A stretch of 6,898 nt of DNA from positions 1 to 6,898 of the forward strand of contig WTJB01000031.1 of assembly GCA_011526335.1 (NCBI GenBank), given 5' to 3'. Shown here piece after piece: positions 1 through 6,714 of the stretch. Both the position numbers and the translations under genes were made by a program. The notes under the pieces were generated by a model that did no database searches, was not told where the DNA came from, and saw nothing but the letters and a program-made list of their open reading frames with translations. The stretch comes from Candidatus Arcticimaribacter sp. (GTDB lineage: Bacteria > Bacteroidota > Bacteroidia > Flavobacteriales > Flavobacteriaceae). Position 1 is the stretch's first letter, and each line of letters starts with the position of its first letter.

Positions 1-7
1 TAGGCGT

Positions 8-190
8 TTAATGGGCTTCTCCCCAATTGTTTCCAGAGTTAATACTAACTTCTAATGGTATTGAAAACATATGATGTTCTGAGCTTGAAACTGATGTCAT
101 CGCATCTTTAACTATTTTTTTTACTTCGGTCTCATTTTTTTTTGCACTCTCAAAAATAAGCTCGTCATGTATTTGTAAAAGCATTTTTGC
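8..190 (-). other. polA: 3' end of a DNA polymerase I (polA) gene fused in frame to the susD-like gene
   Basis: Residues 382-441 of the chimeric frame match the extreme C-terminus of family A DNA polymerase. KMLLQIHDELIFE (383-395) holds motif C, with His389-Asp390-Glu391 of the palm active site. IPLEVSINSGNNWGEAH (425-441) is the characteristic ending. The stop codon is at 8-10, where polA would naturally end. The fingers, motif A and the exonuclease regions are absent, so the piece has no polymerase activity. The spacer between the Met of the penultimate helix and the IPL strand is longer than I expect for gamma-proteobacterial or Bacteroidota enzymes and resembles alphaproteobacterial PolA. 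GC is about 32% here against about 42% just beyond. That points to a low-GC alphaproteobacterium (SAR11-like) as the source, which is inference. The fragment identity is clear from the motifs. Confidence 0.88.
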
Positions 191-1333
191 TTTTTTCTTT
201 TCTTCAAGAATTTGTAATAACAAGTCGTTACCTGAAGCTGCTGAATCAGGGAAACCAGTAGTATCACTGTTGTACATAGCTCTAAATTCCGCACGTACAT
301 TGTTCAAGTGAGCTCTAGCCCCATTATCATCATTCGTTCTCTGCTTAGCTTCAGCAAGAATCAATTGATTCTCAACGTAGCTTGCAAGAGGGAAAGAAGC
401 TGTCATAGCAAAACGACCTCCGTCACTTGTTCTCAAGGCAACTTCAGCACCAACAGTTTCGAAATAGCTGTTGTATTGTGCAGCTTGACCTGGAGTAGCC
501 AATCTACGGGTTCCGTTAGAAGCATCAGCATCCAAAAGGTGAACTAAGTGAGAATCCGTAGCTACAAGGTAGTCTTGACGCTCATCAACGATAAACTGGT
601 AGAACAAGTTTCTGTTCTCAGGAGAAGTACCGTGTAAGCTTACCAAGTTTCCTGCTGAAGAAGCAATCCCTTGGTTAGCGTGGCTAATCGCACCACTGTA
701 ATCTCCTTTAGAAAGCGCATAACGTGCCGCTAGAGTGTGTCCAGCAGCAGCCCAAGTGCTTCCTGCCAAACGGTTCCCTCCAAATCCTGCAGAAATGGTA
801 GTGGCTCCTACTTGTGCAATACCTTGCTCAATCAGTGCAATAGCGCCATCTACAACAGCCGCTTGGCCATCATAAGCTGGAGTTGGGTAATCATTCGGTT
901 GCACAGCTTCTGAGAAAGGAACGTCTCCGTATAGAAGAGCCAAATCTGCAAATAGTGTACCTTGAACGATTTTCGCAATTCCTTTGATCACATCACCGGC
1001 ATTATCGTCGTTGATGATCAACTGCGCATTATTGATTCCAGAGAGGTAAGAATCCCCCCACATGTCGTTATAGTTTCCTCGGTTAGGAGAATAGGTGTTT
1101 AGTGTTAAATACTGACGGTCACCACCAGTCATAGTATTAGCAAATACACCAGCATAACGTGCATTGTTGCTTTCCATATGTTGCATCAGGGCCAACTGAA
1201 CTTGACCAATTAACAAATCTGATGAAGCAACAGTAAATGCATTAGGATCGTCATTCAATCCTTCTGTATAACTTTCACAACTTGCAACCGCTGCGGCAGC
1301 AAAAATTGTTAGAAATAACTTATTAATTTTCAT
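8..1333 (-). CDS. SusD-like outer-membrane lipoprotein, C-terminus replaced by a DNA polymerase I tail (chimeric frame)
   Basis: Seen: a 441-residue frame with a lipoprotein signal (basic MKINK, hydrophobic stretch, lipobox V16-A-S-C19), so the mature protein should be lipid-anchored at Cys19. The early DDPNA motif (28-32) and the helical LILAEAK segment (324-330) are typical of SusD-like nutrient-binding proteins, probably the SusD_2 branch. Known: such proteins sit on the cell surface as a lid over a SusC-type TonB-dependent channel and bind the substrate. The susC-like gene ends 11 bases upstream, as expected for the pair. The ATG at 1331-1333 is the natural start because the signal peptide begins there. 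Odd: SusD similarity stops at about residue 378, in the helix where family members continue for roughly another hundred residues. The frame then carries about 60 residues of DNA polymerase I and stops. As read, the protein is a truncated SusD unlikely to fold normally; I suspect an assembly join. The SusD assignment of the first 378 residues is solid; the substrate is unknown. Confidence 0.85.
   Translation of the reverse strand: MKINKLFLTIFAAAAVASCESYTEGLNDDPNAFTVASSDLLIGQVQLALMQHMESNNARYAGVFANTMTGGDRQYLTLNTYSPNRGNYNDMWGDSYLSGINNAQLIINDDNAGDVIKGIAKIVQGTLFADLALLYGDVPFSEAVQPNDYPTPAYDGQAAVVDGAIALIEQGIAQVGATTISAGFGGNRLAGSTWAAAGHTLAARYALSKGDYSGAISHANQGIASSAGNLVSLHGTSPENRNLFYQFIVDERQDYLVATDSHLVHLLDADASNGTRRLATPGQAAQYNSYFETVGAEVALRTSDGGRFAMTASFPLASYVENQLILAEAKQRTNDDNGARAHLNNVRAEFRAMYNSDTTGFPDSAASGNDLLLQILEEKKKAKMLLQIHDELIFESAKKNETEVKKIVKDAMTSVSSSEHHMFSIPLEVSINSGNNWGEAH
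185..205 (-). other. Chimera junction between susD-like and polA-like sequence
   Basis: This A-rich stretch on the minus strand encodes residues 377-383 (E-E-K-K-K-A-K). SusD-family proteins and PolA proteins can both have a Glu/Lys-rich segment here, so the exact crossover cannot be placed more precisely. Low-complexity A/G sequence of this kind can give a short shared overlap between unrelated genomes. The reading frame is preserved across it. No inverted repeat, transposase end or target-site duplication is visible around it. Confidence 0.7.
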
Positions 1334-1344
1334 ACTGTTGTTTA

Positions 1345-4300
1345 TTAAAATCCGAATCTAAGTGTTGTTAAAATTGATCTAGTACCTGGATTACTGAAGT
1401 ACTCAAGACCACGACCACGTGAAGCACCTGTTAGGTTGTTTTCTGGGTCAAATCCTTCGATATCTGTCCAAGTAAACAAGTTTCTTCCAGATACGGCAAG
1501 TGATAGATTGGTTAAGTTTAGCTTGTCTAAGATCGCTTGGTCAAAGTTATAAGATAGTGTTACCTCTCTTAGTTTCACCCAAGATCCATCTTGAATAAAG
1601 ATTTCACTAACGTCTCCAAATCCACCACCATTGGTTGTCCACCATTCTGAATCAACAGCTACAGGTCCGCCACCGAAGTCTTCGATGTATCCACGGAAAG
1701 TTGCTCCGTTTGGAATTGGTGTACCGTAAGCATTTACGATAGTACTTCCTGTGTTGTTTACTGTTTCGATGTCAGTATCTTCTGAAATACCCCAGAATTT
1801 CAATACACCGTAAGTTCCGTTCCAAAGGTCATTTCCTTGAGACGTTTCGAATAGTGTTGTGAAAGATAGGTTTTTGTAGTTGATAGACGTTCCGAAACCT
1901 GCACGATAGTCAGGGTTTGGATCACCAACACCTACTTTTTTCTCAGGATCTGCATTTGGGAAACCATTTGAGTTTAGCACGTAGTTACCTGCATCATCTC
2001 TTTGGTAAGCCCCCCCTCTAAGAACACCGAAAGCAAAGCCTTCTGCAATTCCTGAAGAAGTTGATGTAAATCCGTTTAATCCTAGGTAAGAACTACCCGC
2101 TAAATCTTCAACTAAGTTTTTGTTTTGTGTAAAACTACCGTTGATAGAGATGTTTAAGTCTTCGCTTTGTACAAGTGCAGCAGAGAAGTCAATCTCGATC
2201 CCTTTGTTCGTGATCTTAGCAGCATTTTGTAATGAAGAGCTAAATCCTGAAGATGGTGCGATTGGCAAAGCCAAGATACCCCCTTCTGTAGCATTGTCAT
2301 AGTATGTACCAGAAAGCGTAATTCTGTTGTTGAGTAAACGTAAGTCTAATCCAACTTCGAATTCTTTCTTACGCTCTTCTCTTAAGTCTGGGTTACCTCT
2401 GGTAGAAGACTGTGTGAATGGGTTTCCGTAAAGTGACCCGTCAAATCCGTCACCCCATCCAGATCCGATTCCTCCTGAAGGACCAAATACTGTTGAAGTT
2501 GCATAAGGATTTGCTTCAATCCCTACTTCCCCGTAAGAAGCTCTTACTTTTGCAAAGTTGATTGCGTCAACACCAATTAGATCGGTGATTTTGTATCCAA
2601 CAGATGCAGATGGGTAGAAAATGATTCCAGCTCCTGGAAGGGTAGAAACCGTTTCTCCACGACCAGTAAGTTCAACCAATAGGTTGTCATAAAGTTCGAA
2701 GTTCAATACTCCGTATACCCCGTTCTTACGTGTAAGTGCGTTGTAACCAGAAGGGTTAGAGTTTAAACCACCTGCGTTACCGGGGTTTAAGAAGATTTGA
2801 TCAGGGTTAGTGAACCCAGCTTCAAATGCACTTAATCTTCTGTAGTTATCTTCAAACGTTTGGTAACCTACTACGTAGTTTAGAGCAATGTTGTCTGTAA
2901 TGGCTGCATCTCCAGAAACGAACAAGTTCATTTGCGTTAGCTTTTGAGAGATACGATCTTCTCCCCAAGTACCGTTGTTCCCGTCACCAGCAGAACCTGC
3001 AGGTTGGTAATCTGTACGGTTGTCTTGGTAGAAGTCAATACTATAACGTGCAACAAAAGTCATGTTGTCTGTAATGTTATAGTTTACTTCAGGAGCAAAG
3101 ATAAAACGATCAACGGTGTTGATGTTTTGCTGCTCATTCAACGTCCATAATGGATTGTTGTAAGAAGGTGCTGCATAGTTAAACGCACCAGATGCTGTAT
3201 CGAATACACGGTAAGATCCTGTATCTCTACGGTAAGAACGGTGAGAATTTGGTGTTACATATTCTGTACCTCCAGAAATTCTGTAGTTTGTTCCTTTGTA
3301 GTCTTCAATGTTGAAGTCAGGAGAGTTTCTTAAGTATCCTAAGTATAAACCATTCAAGTTTGATCCTGTCTGTACACGATTCGATTCGATTGTCGTGTAA
3401 GAAGAAGATAATTTCACTAACAATTTGTCAGTAGCTTGAGTCGTGTTGTTCAATTTTAAAGAAGTTCTCTTATAATCAGAGTTTCCTTTCATGATACCAT
3501 CTTGGTCAAAGTTGGCAAAAGACACATAAGTTCTGCTTTTCTCATCATTATAAGAGAAGTTTACAGAGTTCTCATACGTGTATCCATTTCCGAAAACCAA
3601 GTTACGGTTGTGGTCATTGTAGTCTGTCTTATCTCTTTTACCACCAGCGTTGTTAGTGATAGAACCGTTGGCAATAGCACCGTAACGTGTACCATCTTCA
3701 GCAACAAAGTAACGAGAAGAGAAATCGTAAGCATCAGTTCCACCAGCACGTAAGCTCATTTTGTCTCCGTAAGAGAAACCAGTGTTAGCGATAAATACAC
3801 CTTCACCCGGTGCACCACCTAACCAGTCAGCAGGATATCCTTGTCCCCAAGTACCTTGCTTGTCCCACTCCATATTGATTTGATCAATAGCGATAGAACT
3901 CTTAACGTTTACACTCCAGCCTTTGCTGTCTTTAGAACCACGCTTGGTATTGATTACCAATACCCCGTTCGCAGCTCCTGTACCGTAAATTGCCGCTGCA
4001 GATGCACCTTTAATTACAGATACTTCAGCAATATCTTCTGGGTTAATGTCATTTAAACGTGATTGTTGAACTACCCCTGCAGTACCTCCACCAATGTTGG
4101 CGTTAGAGATAATTGCACCGTCTAATACGATTAATGGAGAGTTGTCCCCGTTAATGGTGTTCTGACCACGGATTTGGATGTAGGCTCCAGAACCTGGATC
4201 TCCTGAGTTACGGGTAATGTTTACCCCAGAAGTTTTTCCAGAAAGTCCTTGAAGAACCCCAGCTTCCCCTGCACGTTGCAGTTGGTCAACCTCTACTTTT

Positions 4301-4659
4301 GAAGTTGAGGAAAGATCATCATCTTTCTTTTTCTCAAGACCAAGAGCAGTAAGAACCACCTCTTCCAGCTCATTGTCAGCGGCAAGAGTAACGTTCATTG
4401 TGTCTCCAGAACCCACAGTTTGTTGTACGGTAGAGTAACCAACAAAACTGAATTCCAATACAGCTCCTTCAGCAACTTCAATAGAGAAGTTTCCGTCAAA
4501 ATCTGTACTAACACCATTGCTTGTACCTTGTTCTACAACTGTAGCTCCAGGTAGTGGTAAACCACTATCATCAGAAACTACACCTGTAACGGTCTTTTGT
4601 GCCCATCCTCCAAATGCAAATAGCATAAAGGCGGATGATAAAAGTAATAGTTTTTTCAT
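1345..4659 (-). CDS. SusC/RagA-family TonB-dependent outer-membrane receptor
   Basis: A complete 1104-residue receptor that would import a nutrient across the outer membrane using TonB/ExbBD energy, with the SusD-like lipoprotein as surface lid. Domains: signal peptide 1-21 (cleavage after WAQ); CarboxypepD_reg-like beta-sandwich about 22-95 (GxVxDxxGxPLPGATV, then FDGNFSI and FVGY); a TonB-box-like segment ELEEVVLTALG (97-107); plug about 115-243 with the SusC hallmarks IRGQNTI (163-169), PLIVLDG (175-181) and VIKGASAAAIYG (215-226); then a 22-strand-type barrel ending in Phe (TLRFGF). There is no N-terminal STN domain, so no sign of anti-sigma signalling. Start: an in-frame ATG 48 bases upstream would add 16 residues before MKKLLLL and spoil the signal peptide, so I chose the ATG at 4657-4659. 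Asn and Tyr codons are largely AAC and TAC in the stretches I checked, consistent with high expression. Substrate unknown: no hydrolase is adjacent. Confidence 0.95.
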   Translation of the reverse strand: MKKLLLLSSAFMLFAFGGWAQKTVTGVVSDDSGLPLPGATVVEQGTSNGVSTDFDGNFSIEVAEGAVLEFSFVGYSTVQQTVGSGDTMNVTLAADNELEEVVLTALGLEKKKDDDLSSTSKVEVDQLQRAGEAGVLQGLSGKTSGVNITRNSGDPGSGAYIQIRGQNTINGDNSPLIVLDGAIISNANIGGGTAGVVQQSRLNDINPEDIAEVSVIKGASAAAIYGTGAANGVLVINTKRGSKDSKGWSVNVKSSIAIDQINMEWDKQGTWGQGYPADWLGGAPGEGVFIANTGFSYGDKMSLRAGGTDAYDFSSRYFVAEDGTRYGAIANGSITNNAGGKRDKTDYNDHNRNLVFGNGYTYENSVNFSYNDEKSRTYVSFANFDQDGIMKGNSDYKRTSLKLNNTTQATDKLLVKLSSSYTTIESNRVQTGSNLNGLYLGYLRNSPDFNIEDYKGTNYRISGGTEYVTPNSHRSYRRDTGSYRVFDTASGAFNYAAPSYNNPLWTLNEQQNINTVDRFIFAPEVNYNITDNMTFVARYSIDFYQDNRTDYQPAGSAGDGNNGTWGEDRISQKLTQMNLFVSGDAAITDNIALNYVVGYQTFEDNYRRLSAFEAGFTNPDQIFLNPGNAGGLNSNPSGYNALTRKNGVYGVLNFELYDNLLVELTGRGETVSTLPGAGIIFYPSASVGYKITDLIGVDAINFAKVRASYGEVGIEANPYATSTVFGPSGGIGSGWGDGFDGSLYGNPFTQSSTRGNPDLREERKKEFEVGLDLRLLNNRITLSGTYYDNATEGGILALPIAPSSGFSSSLQNAAKITNKGIEIDFSAALVQSEDLNISINGSFTQNKNLVEDLAGSSYLGLNGFTSTSSGIAEGFAFGVLRGGAYQRDDAGNYVLNSNGFPNADPEKKVGVGDPNPDYRAGFGTSINYKNLSFTTLFETSQGNDLWNGTYGVLKFWGISEDTDIETVNNTGSTIVNAYGTPIPNGATFRGYIEDFGGGPVAVDSEWWTTNGGGFGDVSEIFIQDGSWVKLREVTLSYNFDQAILDKLNLTNLSLAVSGRNLFTWTDIEGFDPENNLTGASRGRGLEYFSNPGTRSILTTLRFGF

Positions 4660-4910
4660 AGTTATATATATAGTTAATAATCGCACTAAAATAAGTAAAA
4701 TTTTCAAAATGTTAAGGTTTTGCTAATATTTTGATAACATTGAACCTAAAAAACTGTTATTCAATCAGATAAATTGGTGTTAAACGTTAAAATTTTAGTT
4801 AAAATTCACCCTATTGATCGCTCGAATCCCTTGATTTAGGTCAATGCGGTACATGAGCCCAAAGCAAATCGAAGCATAATTGTAGGAAATAAAAGGCAAG
4901 CACTCCCCAT
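4660..4910 (-). promoter_or_regulatory. AT-rich upstream region of the susC-susD operon
   Basis: Gene-free stretch that must hold the operon promoter. On the minus strand TATTTTAG (4686-4693) matches the Bacteroidota -7 consensus TAnnTTTG at all but one defined position and lies about 26 bases before the susC ATG. I see no TTTG at the usual -33 spacing, so the promoter call is weak. Just upstream is a perfect 11-base palindrome, attttcaaaat (4700-4710), and farther up a cluster of GTTAAA repeats (4779-4806); either could bind a regulator. No Shine-Dalgarno sequence precedes the ATG, only an A/T-rich leader. Positions 4807-4910 hold nothing I can name: no tRNA, small-RNA signature or convincing ORF. 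Confidence 0.4.
4779..4806. repeat. Short direct repeats GTTAAAATT upstream of susC
   Basis: GTTAAAATT occurs twice exactly (4786-4794 and 4798-4806), 12 bases apart start to start. A third partial copy, GTTAAAC, lies at 4779-4785. The cluster is about 120-150 bases upstream of the susC start and could be an activator or repressor site. The sequence is AT-rich, so chance occurrence is quite possible. Confidence 0.3.
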
Positions 4911-4935
4911 AAAAAAAAGGGCAAATGCCCTTTTT
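4911..4935 (-). terminator. Rho-independent terminator after the exported-protein gene
   Basis: A 9-bp stem (4914-4922 pairing with 4927-4935; AAAAAGGGC/GCCCTTTTT) with a 4-base loop. On the minus strand the stem runs into eight consecutive T residues at 4918-4911. It lies 23 bases beyond the stop codon at 4959-4961, ideal for ending that transcript. It should also insulate the susC promoter region from read-through. In plus orientation the T-run is shorter (five), so minus-strand use is favoured. Confidence 0.85.
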
Positions 4936-4958
4936 AAATGTACAGTATGTCGAATGAT

Positions 4959-5651
4959 TTATTCTATCTGCTTTACCAATGCAACCAGCTCATCAACGGT
5001 TTTCATTTTCTTAAATTTCCCCTTTTCAGCTGTGGCTTTTGTCAAGGCTTCTCCGCTCAATAGGGCGAGGATATTTTTGTATTTTATTTTAATCACCTGA
5101 GGCGCATTGTCTCCCATTTGCAGTAGCGTTTCTTCTTGATCGACAAAACGCGGTGGGATGTCTTGTTCCAAGGAGGTTTTGGCTTCTCTTCCTTCGGTCA
5201 GTTTTTTGTATTTACGGGTATATACTTTATACATTTTTCCCAAATGTTGTGGAATCAAGTAACCTTCATTTTGCTTTCCTTCTTTGTCGTTATAGATCAG
5301 ATAGAGGTAACTTTCTCCGTTAAACTGACAGGCGATATTCTTATTTTTTACCAAAGCTTCAGTTGCGCTAAGCGCCGTAGCAGCATCGGCCATTTCAATT
5401 TCATCATTATAGCCGTTGTAGCGTAAAAAATAAACTTGATCTGAAGTTTGGGCGCCTTTCGACACCTTTCCAGGGTAAAAGTTTTCTGAGAAATAAGCAC
5501 TTCCTTTTATCTCACTTAGATCGGTTTGGCTTACCCCTTGATTGATTTTCTTTACGACTTCAAAAGTGGCGTTGGTGTAGTTGACATTGGCTTGACCAAA
5601 AAGGCTATTCGCTGCAAGTGCGCAAAAGAATAAGAGACTGATTTTTTTCAT
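4959..5651 (-). CDS. Exported protein of unknown function (230 residues)
   Basis: I do not recognise a named family. Seen: a clear Sec signal peptide MKKISLLFFCALAANSLFGQ, probably cleaved after Gln20, with no lipobox at the cleavage point, so the product is likely periplasmic or secreted. The mature part alternates short beta-type segments (SAYFSENFYPGKV, QVYFLRYNGYNDEIEM, ESYLYLIYND, EGYLIPQ) with a Lys-rich C-terminal half that ends in predicted helices (KMKTVDELVALVKQIE). There are no transmembrane helices after the signal, no catalytic motif and no Cys pair. The overall pattern resembles small conserved hypothetical exported proteins common in Flavobacteriia, which is recollection rather than a search result. 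Start: an in-frame ATG 39 bases upstream would place 13 residues before the signal peptide and lies upstream of the best -7 element (5673-5680), so the ATG at 5649-5651 is preferred. It is a single-gene unit with its own terminator, divergent from pabB. Confidence 0.85.
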   Translation of the reverse strand: MKKISLLFFCALAANSLFGQANVNYTNATFEVVKKINQGVSQTDLSEIKGSAYFSENFYPGKVSKGAQTSDQVYFLRYNGYNDEIEMADAATALSATEALVKNKNIACQFNGESYLYLIYNDKEGKQNEGYLIPQHLGKMYKVYTRKYKKLTEGREAKTSLEQDIPPRFVDQEETLLQMGDNAPQVIKIKYKNILALLSGEALTKATAEKGKFKKMKTVDELVALVKQIE

Positions 5652-5672
5652 TTTTAAAAAACAAATTTTTGT

Positions 5673-5680
5673 CAAAAGTA
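5673..5680 (-). promoter_or_regulatory. Candidate -7 promoter element of the exported-protein gene
   Basis: On the minus strand this reads TACTTTTG, a full match to the Bacteroidota -7 consensus TAnnTTTG. Transcription would begin about 5666-5668, giving a leader of roughly 15 bases before the ATG at 5651. No TTTG box is found at the standard upstream distance. The match supports the downstream start codon choice. Confidence 0.5.
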
Positions 5681-5721
5681 CAAAATACATACCAAAATTT
5701 TCATGCGGAGAATAATGCGCT

Positions 5722-5729
5722 TATTTTAG
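5722..5729 (+). promoter_or_regulatory. Candidate -7 promoter element for pabB
   Basis: TATTTTAG differs at one position from TAnnTTTG and is the same octamer found before susC. It ends 10 bases before the TTG start of pabB, so a transcript from it would have almost no leader. No -33 TTTG is visible at the usual distance. This is a weak call based on one short match in the 88-base divergent region. Confidence 0.25.
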
Positions 5730-5739
5730 CGAAAAAAAA

Positions 5740-6714
5740 TTGGAAGAAGCCTTTATTTCTCAGGTAAATAAACACGCTACTGCTCGTACGCCCTTTTTCT
5801 TTTTGGTCGATTTTGAAAAAGCGAAACCCCGGGTTTGGACAACAGAAGAATGGGATGCCAAGGCGCTCTTGTTTCAGGTAAATGGAAATACGAATGCGGT
5901 AGCGAATACCCCTGCCAAAGGAGGGGAGTGGACAACTCATCCGCTACCCAAAACGGTTTATGCCAAGGGATACAACATCGTCATTGACCACCTAAAAAAA
6001 GGAGATTCCTATCTTACAAACCTTACTTTCCCTACCCCCATATCCGGTTTGGCTTCGTTGGAGAAACTCTTTTATCAAGCACAAGCTCCCTACAAGCTAT
6101 GGTTAAAAGATGAGTTGCTGAGTTATTCTCCCGAGTGTTTTATTAAGATTAAAGGAGGAAAAATATTTACCTACCCCATGAAGGGCACCGTCTCAGCAGA
6201 TCTTCCGGATGCAGAAAAGCAACTCTTGGGAAATAAAAAAGAATTGTGGGAGCACAGCACCATTGTAGATCTTTTACGCAATGATTTGTCACAATACGCC
6301 CGAGAGGTAAAGGTCAATCGTTTTCGCTATATCGATACCATAGAAGCCCGTGGGAAGTCCTTATTGCAAGTAAGTTCTGAAATAGAAGGGAAGCTTTCGC
6401 CCCAATGGCGCGAACAGCTGGGCGAATTGTTGTGGGACCTTTTGCCGGCCGGGTCGGTATCGGGCGCGCCAAAACCCAAAACCCTTTCCATCATCAAAGA
6501 AGCGGAACTCCGCCCAAGGGGCTATTATACCGGGGTTTTTGGCTATTTTGATGGAGAAAATTTAGACAGCGCCGTGGCCATACGCTATATAGAACAAGAC
6601 GGAGAAAACTATTTCTACTGGAGTGGCGGGGGAATTACAGCCTACAGCAAGCTGGACGAAGAATATCAAGAACTGAATGATAAAATCTATGTACCCACTG
6701 GTAGAAAGCATTAG
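5740..6714 (+). CDS. pabB: Aminodeoxychorismate synthase component I (PabB), short form, TTG start
   Basis: Cytoplasmic chorismate-binding enzyme (324 residues) that aminates chorismate to 4-amino-4-deoxychorismate for folate synthesis, normally using ammonia from a PabA glutaminase. Motifs in order: KKGDSYLTNLTFPTPI (86-101), YSPECFIKI (129-137), PMKGT (146-150), IVDLLRNDL (175-183), the E-x-x-G-KSLLQVSSEIEG stretch (202-217), AGSVSGAPKPKT (237-248), GYYTGVFGYF (261-270) and WSGGGITAYS (294-303). Lys148 in PMKGT is the PabB hallmark; anthranilate synthases carry Ala there, so TrpE is unlikely. The protein lacks the roughly 100-residue N-terminal extension of long PabB/TrpE proteins, as is usual for short Bacteroidota forms. 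Start: TTG at 5740. The in-frame stop at 5713-5715 excludes anything far upstream, and the first in-frame ATG is at Met147, inside the active-site motif. It overlaps the pabC-like gene by 26 bases, indicating translational coupling. Confidence 0.93.
   Translation: MEEAFISQVNKHATARTPFFFLVDFEKAKPRVWTTEEWDAKALLFQVNGNTNAVANTPAKGGEWTTHPLPKTVYAKGYNIVIDHLKKGDSYLTNLTFPTPISGLASLEKLFYQAQAPYKLWLKDELLSYSPECFIKIKGGKIFTYPMKGTVSADLPDAEKQLLGNKKELWEHSTIVDLLRNDLSQYAREVKVNRFRYIDTIEARGKSLLQVSSEIEGKLSPQWREQLGELLWDLLPAGSVSGAPKPKTLSIIKEAELRPRGYYTGVFGYFDGENLDSAVAIRYIEQDGENYFYWSGGGITAYSKLDEEYQELNDKIYVPTGRKH

Noticed and set aside
308..547. Plus-strand open frame of 79 codons
   Set aside because: It lies antisense inside the SusD-coding region, has no family-like features, and the minus-strand frame explains the sequence.
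8..1333. A genuine bifunctional surface lipoprotein with a DNA-polymerase domain
   Set aside because: The PolA piece is only about 60 residues, contains motif C but none of the other active-site or template-binding regions, and the SusD part is cut mid-domain. Neither half would be expected to work.
2120..4056. Several open frames of 60-83 codons on both strands within the receptor gene (2120-2302, 2944-3150, 3502-3753, 3561-3749, 3841-4056)
   Set aside because: All are shadows of the long SusC frame, whose domains and barrel are continuous through these positions.
4517..4726. Plus-strand open frame across the susC start
   Set aside because: Its body is antisense to the signal peptide and carboxypeptidase-regulatory-like domain of SusC; its tail is simply AT-rich promoter DNA.
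5136..5426. Plus-strand open frame of 96 codons
   Set aside because: Antisense to the exported-protein gene; its hydrophobic Phe-rich translation is typical of the reverse complement of Lys/Glu-rich coding sequence.
5701..5940. Minus-strand open frame of 79 codons overlapping the pabB start
   Set aside because: Antisense to the conserved PabB N-terminal region, with no recognisable protein features.
5740..6714. Anthranilate synthase component I (TrpE) or isochorismate synthase instead of PabB
   Set aside because: The PMKGT motif has the lysine typical of aminodeoxychorismate synthases where TrpE has alanine, and the partner gene is PabC-like rather than a trp gene.
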